In this document: piece by piece, positions 56,038 to 64,000 of the stretch
Layout: every line of letters starts with the position of its first letter
Numbering within the stretch: position 1 is the first letter of the stretch
Assembly: GCA_013368315.1 (NCBI GenBank)
Contig: JAACJM010000323.1
Location: forward strand, 16,581-80,580
DNA: 64,000 bases
Origin: Tetrapyrgos nigripes
Taxonomy: Eukaryota > Basidiomycota > Agaricomycetes > Agaricales > Campanellaceae
Direction of reading: 5' to 3'
Program-made: the position numbers and the translations under genes
The notes under the pieces: generated by a model
The model's input: only the letters and a program-made list of their open reading frames with translations
What the model was told of the DNA's origin: nothing
Database searches by the model: none

Positions 56038-57431
56038 TGGCGGAAGATTCTGCATGACAAAAAGAATGGATAACAACACACAAATTACCTGCCACCAGTA
56101 GAAGTCTTGCAGGAGTCTCCCCTGGCGTACTCCCTCCCTCTCTGGCGCAGGCGTCTCCCTCTCCCAGACTTGGAGAGCAGTCTGTCCCAAATTTTCCCCC
56201 GATCGACCAATGATTATTATCGGTACACCCTCCATCTCTGTCGTCTGCTCCTAGCTTCAGGGACGATTATACTCCGTTTAGTCCGAAAGTCACTTACCGT
56301 TATGGATTGTACCCAATCTTTACACCCAACCTGGATGATGTCGTTGACCTCACCAGTCCTTCGGTCAAAAATGTAGACATCACCATGATCGCTTCCGGAG
56401 ATCAGAGCTTTTCCTCCGTCATGGAAGCCAACATTTCTTGAACGTCGTTCGTTGGTCGTCACAGCAAATGTCTTGAGTCTTTCTGCACCCGAAAGTTTGT
56501 AGAGAGCGACACCCTGTGACGTATCGTCCAGAATATATGCATTGTCTTTGACGCTGATTGCAGCACCACCGCTTTTGAGCAGTTTCAGAAAGAAAGACAT
56601 CGCTCTTTCAGATCACTTACATCACCACGCCGGTGGTCTTTGTCACAGTAATTTTCCCTCCTTCATCGAGTATATGTCTGTTCTCCAACGTGAGTCAGCT
56701 TGTAAGAACGTCATGTCACATCTACTCACATTTCGCCATCCTCTCTTCCGAAACTCCAGATTTCGGGACCACGGGCAGCTGTCTGTCCGAAACCGACCGC
56801 CTGGGGCCAGTGGTTCTTGATCCTTGTCGATTTTACTGTGGTCAGCCTCATCAATGGGTCGACTACGAATCTGTGAACGATCTCAGCCCGATGGACGACA
56901 GCCAGCTGGCTGGAGCTCGCGTCGAATGCGATGGCTGTTATTTCCTGCCCATTCTCTCCCCCTTCGAGATGGTTGCAGTACACCTCGGTGAACTAGGATC
57001 GCAAGTCGAGTCAATGCCCATTGCTCTCAGCAGAAGTTGCTGGCCTACCTCCTGTTCCTTTCGGCTGCGACGCCAGATGCATAAATATCCATCATCAGTC
57101 CCAAACGCCAGCCCATCATCGGTATCATCTGGTCTAATCATCCATGCTAAAGCAGTCGTAACTCCCCGGTCACCAGCCCCAGTTGGTGAGCCCAGTAGTT
57201 TCTTGTCTTGAAGTTTCCAGACAAGCGTCCCCTCTCGGCCTACATGCACCTGTAAGGCTTTCCTGCCCGAAAAGTTGTGCACTTACCTCCGGAGGCTACA
57301 TGACTTCCCAGTGGATGGGCAGTCACACACGCTACTGCGCCCTGGTGCCCAGCCAGGAGTGCACGCAGCTTGTATTTCCCGTTCTTGCTTTTCGGTGTTT
57401 TGGAGTTGGTGGTGAAGGTGAAAGGTGTCAT
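55700..57431 (-). CDS. WD40-repeat protein, multi-exon, 3' end uncertain
   Basis: ATG 57431 (MTPFTFTTNSKTPKSKNGKY) is followed by RALLAGHQGAVACVTAHPLG, SHVASGG. An intron ending ..CATGTAG joins to REGTLVWKLQD: together a GH..V.....P.G..ASGG.EGTL.VW blade. Further blades are ALAWMIRPDDTDDGLAFGTD, DGYLCIWRRS; EITAIAFDASSSQLAVVHRA; AISVKDNAYILDDTSQGVAL; and NVGFHDGGKALISGSDHGDV, YIFDRRTG. Separate exons shift frame at normal introns. A beta-propeller protein of unknown partner; similar WD40 genes are multiplied in agaric genomes. The last exons near 56000-56200 read toward a hydrophobic stretch, and the region after that is the tandem duplication, so the stop is not fixed. Confidence 0.6.
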
Positions 57432-57836
57432 TGAGGAATTCGATAACCCATGACCTCTTTCTCTTGTATTTCAACGGCCACCCCATACTTCAAGACAGTT
57501 CTCTATCTTTACTTCTCAGCTCATGACCAGGACAGTTTTCTCTATTGTTTTCTCACGTGCGAAGGAATCAGAGAACAATAACAAGCGCGCACCTTCGAAT
57601 CCTACACGCGGTCTATCACATTTACTTCACATCTTCCTTATCGCAGCTACTTCACATCTTTCCTTCTACATTTCTCACATGCCGAGGAACTAGAGAACAA
57701 TAACAAGCGCGCACCTTCGAATTCTACACGCGGTCTATCACAGTTTCGCATCTTTCCGTCTACACTCGCAGTACATCACGGTTATCTCACATCTTTCCTT
57801 CACTCCCTTTGCGCCGGCGCACGACAACACTTCACA
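57432..57836. promoter_or_regulatory. Divergent promoter region with a 68-base direct repeat
   Basis: Between the WD40 gene (minus) and the 57837 gene (plus). GAGAACAATAACAAGCGCGC.. through ..CTACACGCGGTCTATCAC occurs at 57570-57621 and 57691-57742, with a looser match extending about 15 bases upstream, so the spacing is about 121 bases. The repeated GCGCGC and ACGCGG words could be binding sites, which is inference. Confidence 0.6.
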
Positions 57837-58647
57837 ATGTCCTTCCCTTCTCCAAAGTTCTCCACACCTAGTTCCACATTCTCCCCAAGGACCGCTGCTC
57901 GTCCCAAAGTCATTCCTCTATATGCTACGGTCATACCCAGACGTGCCGCTCGGTCCCTCTCAATCCATAGAGTCCTCCCGGAGAGGCCTCTATGTCACCC
58001 TTACACAACATTGAAACGTAAAGGGCCGAGCCCCATCCGCATCGTGTCTCCAACCTCCTCTGACAGCCCGCCATCACCCATGACGCCTCTGGATGATGAA
58101 GGAGCATCGACTGTCAATGAAGAAACGTCATCAGGTTCCTCTCAAGCAGAGGTCGTACGGATCCACCCTCCAGCCAACATGGAGCTCACGGTGAAAACAG
58201 CAGGGTGGGATGAGCATCAACAAAAAGAATATCGGGTAAGCACTCGTGCTCCAATTACCCTTCCGTAGTCGCTTATCTCTCATTCAGGGGATTGCCAGAG
58301 CAGCGATTAAAAAGTATCTTGACGCGACCTTGAACTTGAACAATCAAAACCAGCTCGCGAAGGAAAAGGCCAGGAACCATGTCAGTGCTGCATTTCGTAC
58401 TGTTCAAGCTATCATTGATGTCTTACAGATAGAGGATGCTATAGAGTTATTCAGAGATCATGCGGATCATTGGGGTGCCGATCTCCTTCTCAGAGATCAG
58501 CTGAAGACTATGAAGGATACAGAAGCAGCCAGGGTGAGGAGGACGGAGAAAGGGAAAGACAGGCAAGGAGACGAGGAGGTTTGTGGAAAAGACGGCGGTG
58601 CATCCCAGGGTAACGGGCGGCCTTCAAGAAAGAAGGGTTCTTCCTAA
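57837..58647 (+). CDS. Hypothetical protein, 252 residues, two exons
   Basis: Exon 1 is 57837-58235 and exon 2 is 58288-58647, with a 52-base intron in phase 0. The first half is disordered and Pro/Ser/Arg-rich (MSFPSPKFSTPSSTFSPRTA). The second half is helical: YRGIARAAIKKYLDATLNLN, KARNHVSAAFRTVQAIIDVL, DAIELFRDHADHWGADLLLR, then a Lys/Arg tail. It recalls short proteins that are repeated in agaric genomes near transposons; no function is known to me. It is the first of three same-strand hypothetical genes. Confidence 0.65.
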
Positions 58648-59061
58648 TTTCGACTCCAACATTCCCTTTGACCAATAGTACTTATGCCTAATTGTCTATG
58701 ATCGTGTTCTCTGGCTGGGCTTTTAAGCTTCGTGTAGTCCTTTTGGTGATCCTGAGCCAACATGACGCAATGTGTCAATTTCCGCATCCGATGGTCCCGA
58801 CGCATCGATAGCACTTGACCGCGTCTCTTGTTGTTATCTTCACGCTAGTCGTCTGACTTTTCACGCTAGTCATCTGACTTATCTGAAGAACGAGAAGGAG
58901 GCAGCTGTTCTTATTGTTATCTTCACGCTAGTCACTGAGCACGCGTCACTCATTTTCTCAAAGAGGTACGACTTGTCGTATTCCTCTTCCCATATTCCTC
59001 CACCTTCTCCTGAACTCGCAGCGGGCTGCGCTTCAATCTTCCACTCGTTAACTTCACGAAA

Positions 59062-59622
59062 ATGACACGTACCACATACAATGTCAATGATGTATGTTTT
59101 TACTTTCATCGACGATACTCATGTCAACTGATTCGGTATAGGCATCCCATGTCTTTAATGTTGTTGCCGTCAGGATATCCACCACATCTTCGAAACATCT
59201 TGTCCGAGTCCCGACCGTCTCCTCACAGCCGCCCAGGTTGCATCAAGTCGAACGGATGCCGTTGCTTGAGCATCAATTAGAATCTTGGCCATTTCTTCAG
59301 CCGTATGTCCATGACACCGACGTGGTGTACCGAAAAACACGGTTTCGGTTATTCTTCAGACGACACAAACGCCTCCCTGTCAATCCAGCTCTTTTCGTTC
59401 ACGGGGACATCATCATTATGCGAGTTGGCAAGAAGAATGCCCGGAACATTGTCAATCTCCAGAAGGGAGATGCCAAAAAGGCTCAAGTCATCGCGAAGCG
59501 GTCAGTATCGTGCTTTTGCTTTCGAAAACAATACTTACATGCTGCTTCACAGCTTTGCTCCTCATCTCCAGTGGTTCCAGGAGTGTCGTGGGCGACAACT
59601 ACCTCAGTTGCTTCAATTGTAG
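59062..59622 (+). CDS. Hypothetical protein, 152 residues, three exons
   Basis: Exons 59062-59091, 59142-59500 and 59553-59622 join in phase (introns 50 and 52 bases). After MTRTTYNVND come ASHVFNVVAVRISTTSSKHL, WPFLQPYVHDTDVVYRKTRF, NPALFVHGDIIIMRVGKKNA, RNIVNLQKGD and WFQECRGRQLPQLLQL. The central HGDIIIMR.GK block is one I have seen in small predicted proteins of mushroom genomes. No domain name or role can be given. It seems intact. It is the second member of the same-strand trio. Confidence 0.6.
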
Positions 59623-60109
59623 AGTTGAACGTACCGTACATTATCAATAATGAGGTTCTCATTCTAAAACGTTGAACAATGTATGTGGTCACCTTGTGGA
59701 CAGAACCAAATTCACACTTCTGGCCGGAATTGTGCGTCAACTCTCCCCGGTGCCAAGTCGGAGAAATGACAGACGTGTATTCGTTATCGTCCCTTCACCT
59801 TGCTTCTAGGTTCTAGGGCTCAAACCTCGAGAACTGATTCCACATGCTCTCATTACCGCTCTAGGGAATTTTGATCCTAAAAATGGAGGACATTTGGTGC
59901 TTTCGTCAGCTCTTTTTGTTCTCTAAGTCTCCAATTGTCTTCTTGCACCAAGTCAGGTGCGTAGCACATTTTCCGTACTGAGAACCTACTTATAATAACC
60001 CCTCTCCGTGCAGTTATACCTCAACGGCCTGGTGCCCCAGCTGAAATCGACCACAGTCATTACCCCATTTCTTTTCAACCCTATTTTTCTACTTTAATAA
60101 CGTTTTATC

Positions 60110-62532
60110 ATGAACAACGATGGCCCCGCTGGCATTTCATCTTCTGGAGCAAAGGTATGGGAATACAATTGTCTCCTGAAACCGAGAAATGATTTTTTTA
60201 CCACACAGGAGCTCCCAGCTCTGCCTCCGGCTTCATCAAGATACAATGTTCTCTCATACTTCATGGGACCAACAACATCTGACGAAAACAATCTGAATGA
60301 AACTCAGTCGTCCAACAGACAATCCATACCCTTATCCCGTAAACGCGGAGTCGAAGCCAATGATGACGAAGTTGGACCTGACAGGAACATTGGGCCCCAT
60401 GGAGAAAAATTTCGCGCTGGGGCAGGACTGACCCAAGAAGATTTCGACAGGGTGAGTGGTTACCAACCGCACATAGCCAGTGACTTACAATGTTCTTAGG
60501 AGCGCGCGGCAAAAGAAAAACTGGAGCTTGCCCTCAAAGAAGCCAACAACGATCTATCTTTCCAAAGAAGCGAGATATCGAAGCTGAAGGAGCTTTTGCA
60601 GGATGAATCAATGCAGCGGGATGTGGACGATGAACTGGTACGTGAAGCAGGTTGTTTCCTCTTGTTACTTTTTCTCTTTTTCTCGTTTCTGTAGTACTAA
60701 TAGGTCCTTTTTACAAGCAATCACAACTCCGAGAAGCACGACAACAGTACGAAATTCTTCAAGAGACCGCTTCGGGCTACCATAATCTGTATAGCCAGTC
60801 GGAAAAGGTCATATCAGAGTTGGTGAGCATTCACCGCAGCTCCAGTCTGTGAGACTGATTCTTAACTCATATCAGCGGAGTCAATTTGCTGAAGATGTTC
60901 AAAAAGTCCGGCAAGACTTGGTGAGTGCCTCCTTAACTTTCTTAGACATAGCTCGAGACTGATCCTCAACTCATGTGACCTCGTAACAGTCCACTCAATT
61001 CGCCGCCGAAATGCAAAAAGCCCAGCGGGACTTGGTGAGTGCTTCTTTAGCCTGCTTGGATAGAGGTTGAACGACGTGTCAGCTACAAAAGGACAACGAG
61101 ATACAAACACTCCGAGCCAAACCCAAACACTCAGCTCAATCGCCACCCTCGTCCCAATCTCAGCCATCTCAGAGTCGCGGCGACGATCGGGATGTAGACA
61201 TGGATCGTCCTCAGGTTACTTCTACCCCTCCTCGCCATTCGGGAACCGCTCCTGTCAGCAGATCAACCACCTCTGATTCCGTCCCCGCTAGCGCTGCTCC
61301 GACCGCTGGAGAGGCTGGGTTTGCAGCACTCTTTCGGGAGTTCACAGGCGATATCAAACAACTCCTACAAAACTCGCAGACTCCACCGGCCGCCGCGCAA
61401 GGGACACCCACGTCCGCAGCCAAACGTCGTGGGAAGCGTGCAACGAAGCAAGGCAGCTATGGCCATAAAATGGAGCTGAAGAAGACGACTTATGATACTT
61501 TGCCCCCCAAAATCAGGAAACAGCTGAATGTATGTATATCTTGTTGTTGCCTGCCCAGACCTGATGCTCACTGTTGTAAGACTGATATCCTCGATGAGTT
61601 CAAGGAGCTTTGCGGGATCAAGACTCTTCACAGCGGCGATTATCAACCTGTCGACGAAGAAATCGCTCTCAGTCACCTTATCGGAACTCACGCTGGTCCC
61701 CAGGGTGCACTCCAGTATTCTCTCTACTTTGGCGAGAATTGGAAACAGATCCCATGGAACAAGATCGTTGTCTCAAACATCGCTGCGGCAGTATTTGGAG
61801 CGTTAGACGATGCGGGGAAGACAGTTGACTTGTCGTCAGAAGTAATGCAAGCTATCATTTGGAGTTTTCGTGGTGCAGGTCCAGGGTGCATACAAGAGGT
61901 CTCTTCCTCGTGCAGACGAAAGCGAGGCAGAAGCTGATGCTCGAGTAAAAGAGTATAAAGACTACACAAATGATAGGATGAGGGTTCGCTCCCGCAAGAT
62001 ACAGGTGAGTTTTCAGACAGTTTTCACTGCAGTCTGCTGAGTTTGCTTATCTTACTACGCAGAAACTCAACAAGCGTCGTGAGCACGTCGAACAGCTCCT
62101 CGAGGTTAACGATCATCTGGAACATCGAATTGGGCAAGTTCTCCTTGATGACCTCGACGTTGACGGTCAATCCTCCGAATATACAGATGACGAGAACCCA
62201 GCTGGATTTAAGGTTCTTGTTCCAAAGTACAGGCACAAGGCTATCGCCCCATTCTCCATGACATTGACGTGCAAGGTGCGGCTTCGTATGAGCGGTCGAT
62301 GAAGCAAATTGGATTCCGCAAGCGCCTTCCTGCATCCAAGAAGCGCCGCTATACGGAGCAGGAGTCTACTAGCCAGATCGTGAAACGTTTACCTCGTTAC
62401 TGCTACGATGATGCGTTCTTCAACAAACTATCGGGTCCCGCCAAGGAAACTTTAGACATCTCAGACAAGCAATACCCTCAATTTGATCAGTGGGTTGCCT
62501 TGCATAGCGTTGGACTTGGAGGCAGGGTCTGA
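60110..62532 (+). CDS. Hypothetical coiled-coil protein, about ten exons, two likely frameshifts
   Basis: Exons in phase are 60110-60154, 60209-60451, 60500-60637, 60718-60822, 60876-60920, 60990-61034, 61083-61529, then from 61581 and from about 62063. The order is a disordered N-terminus, a coiled coil spread over exons 3-7 (EKLELALKEANNDLSFQRSE, YEILQETASGYHNLYSQSEK), a low-complexity region, and a C-terminal half with KTTYDTLPPKIRKQLN, LDEFKELCGIKTLHSGDYQP, RSLPRADESEAEADARVKEY and KRLPRYCYDDAFFNKLSGPA. Between exon 8 and 9 coding (near 61880) a direct repeat GGTGCAGGTCCAGGGTGCA shifts the frame, and near 62255 it shifts again before HDIDVQGAASYERSMKQIGF. Either this is a recent pseudogene or the base calls are wrong there. 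The family is widespread in agarics, function unknown. Confidence 0.55.
60876..61082 (+). repeat. Duplicated 45-base exon with its intron
   Basis: Exon 5 (RSQFAEDVQKVRQDL) and exon 6 (STQFAAEMQKAQRDL) are each exactly 45 bases. They are followed by similar introns (GTGAGTGC.TC.TTA..) and are about 114 bases apart. A tandem duplication of one phase-0 exon has lengthened the coiled coil by 15 residues. Confidence 0.75.
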
Positions 62533-62600
62533 TAACGTTGAAGGCTGGTTCTGTCGGACAGGGACATAAGGTTACGATAATATGTATTATTATGTGACTT
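62527..62600 (+). repeat. 3'-flank repeat, copy 2
   Basis: It begins at the stop codon of the 60110 gene (GTCTGATAACGTTGAAGGCT) and matches 52317-52422 after the 52.2 kb transposase gene. Confidence 0.75.
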
Positions 62601-62751
62601 GTAGTTCTGAATTATAACTTGATTTTATCTCAATATCAAAGTGACAACGAAAGCTATTGCATGACGGGGTGCCGCTGAGCTTCTCCTAGCATTGTCTATT
62701 ATCTACAGGATTATCGACATGGATACCTGGTATGATACAGTCTGAGTCTGC

Positions 62752-63380
62752 GTTATTGTTCTGCGTCACGTGTGGGAAGGAGTAATCAACTTGCGTCAGG
62801 GTCTAATCTATTGTCTTGACTCCCATCTTGAACTTCCTCTCGCTCTTTCTCTCTCTCCCCCACTCTAGCATTCGAATTCGTTTCGATGCTACAATATCTG
62901 AAGACGAATGTGTTTCGTCCTCTGGTGCAGATAGAATGCGCTTCTATCGCCACATCGGTCTTTTCTCGCGAAGGAAACACCGTTGTGTGAAGATCTGCAG
63001 TACAGTAGCAAGGTAGTTCTTTTCTCCTTCTCCTCCTCCTTTTCTTTCCAAGCTGACGCTTATACTCCAGGTTCCTCATTCCTTGGAAAACTGGAACCAA
63101 GGAAAAACTTTTCATGGATGATTTGTATCTTAAATATCAGGTGCGCGTTGACTTGTGACTGGGGGTGTTCTTCAATGCTGACACTTCTCATGATTCATAC
63201 GATTTTTTAGACCACCTCCGATTGGGAAAACCATTTTTGTCCTTTTGACAGACAAGCCCAAGCAAGAGTGCGTGTGTTCACTTTTGCTGCATCTCACGCT
63301 CTGACTCGATAGATTTAGTAGTGCTCTCATTGCCCTCGTCAAGACCCCAAGCAGGAAGAGGACCATCTCACAAATCAAAC
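62752..63380 (+). repeat. Dispersed repeat, copy B
   Basis: The core 62824-63380 (557 bases) starts CATCTTGAACTTCCTCTCGC and ends CACAAATCAAA. It is followed directly by copy C and is the complement of copy A at 39301-39861. The flank 62752-62823 also matches copy A's flank. The dispersed motif is at 62868-62951. Confidence 0.9.
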
Positions 63381-63919
63381 CATCTTGAACTTCCTCTCGC
63401 TCTTTCTCTCTCCCTCCCTCTCTGGCATTCGAATTCGTTTCGGTGCTACAATATCTGAAGACGAATGCGTTTTCGTCCTCTGGTGCAGATAGATTGCGCT
63501 TCTATCGCCACATCGGTCTTTCTTCGCGAAGGAGACACCGTTGTGTGAAGATCTGCAGTACAGTAGCAAGGTAGTTTTTTCTCCTCCTTTTCTTTCCAAG
63601 CTGACGCTTATACTCCAGGTTCCTCATTCCTTGGAAACCAGAACCAAGGAAAAACTTTCATGGATGATTGTATCTTAAATATCAGGTGCGTGATTTGTGA
63701 CTGGGAGCGCATTCTTCAATGCTGACACTTCTCATGATTCATACGATTTTTTTAGACCACCTCCGATTGGGAAAACCATTTTGTCCTTTTACAGACAAGC
63801 CCAAGCAAGAGTGCGTGTTCACTTTTGCTGCATCTCACGCTCTGACTCAATAGATTTAGTAGTGTTTCTCATTGACCTCGTCAAGACTTCAAGCAGGAAG
63901 AGGACCATCTCTCACAAAT
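63381..63919 (+). repeat. Dispersed repeat, copy C (tandem to B)
   Basis: It starts again with CATCTTGAACTTCCTCTCGC and runs to CTCACAAAT with small indels against copy B. The dispersed motif is at 63424-63507. The remaining bases to 64000 hold no gene that I can see. Confidence 0.9.
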
Positions 63920-64000
63920 GGAAGGCTAATCCAAGCCCCTCTAAATTGAAGGTTTTGGTCACTTTGGCCATAGCAGGACCAGCTGAGTGACCAGCGGCTT

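Noticed and set aside
1..64000. TGA read as Arg (code change) to explain in-frame TGA codons
   Set aside because: Intact genes here end in TGA in the expected place (for example 3585, 9378 and 52230), and the internal TGAs fall in copies with other damage. CpG decay explains them better.
1..64000. tRNA, rRNA or CRISPR loci
   Set aside because: No cloverleaf with a proper GGTTCGANTCC arm, no rRNA-like stretch and no regularly spaced repeats were seen.

Overview
The window looks like a stretch of a mushroom-forming basidiomycete (Agaricomycetes) genome. Genes carry many 46-70 base GT..AG introns. The recognisable families are typical of that group: a DUF4436 membrane protein, DUF6589, a Plavaka-type (CACTA/tnp2-like) transposase, a MUG113/GIY-YIG-like protein, WD40 proteins and several expanded hypothetical families. 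There is no operon structure, no CRISPR array and no tRNA or rRNA gene that I can support. Most of the window is accessory DNA: transposons nested in transposons, solo LTRs, broken genes and dispersed repeats.

Layout. (1) 2.1-3.6 kb: an apparently intact six-exon DUF4436 gene. (2) 4.2-9.9 kb: a minus-strand multi-pass membrane protein gene split in its second coding exon by a complete Ty1/copia retrotransposon with identical 235-base LTRs, a 5-base target duplication and one open 1488-residue gag-pol. (3) 11-31.5 kb: old, AT-rich, CpG-poor DNA. It holds a decayed LINE, a 1.4 kb inverted repeat whose arms are histone H4 pseudogenes, and a 10.6 kb element (20888-31496) with 37-base terminal inverted repeats that carries a DUF6589 gene and a convergent RecQ-like helicase gene. 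That element has itself been hit by two solo LTRs and by a 3.35 kb Tc1/mariner element. The mariner element carries a passenger gene of its own. (4) 31.5-39 kb: hairpins and three single-copy-type gene remnants (TRAPP subunit Trs33, a MUG113-like gene, the N-terminal part of an Mms22-like gene), then degenerate DNA. (5) 40-47 kb: a cluster of paralogous minus-strand genes of unknown function. (6) 47.9-52.2 kb: a Plavaka-type transposase gene intact except for one solo LTR. (7) 52.7-62.5 kb: a hypothetical gene, a WD40 gene and three plus-strand hypothetical genes. (8) 62.8-63.9 kb: a tandem pair of a 557-base repeat, with a third copy inverted at 39.3 kb.

How it fits together. The relative ages can be read from the nesting and from CpG decay. 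The DUF6589/RecQ element and the histone H4 repeat are old and have lost CpG. The mariner element is younger than its host element but decayed too. The solo LTRs keep their CpGs, and the copia element is fresh (identical LTRs). Several broken genes carry in-frame TGA where CGA would be expected, which suggests CpG deamination rather than code reassignment. The least conventional objects are the DUF6589+RecQ element, the mariner element with a zinc/SAM-like passenger gene, the histone H4 palindrome, and a motif of about 80 bases seen six times in the window.
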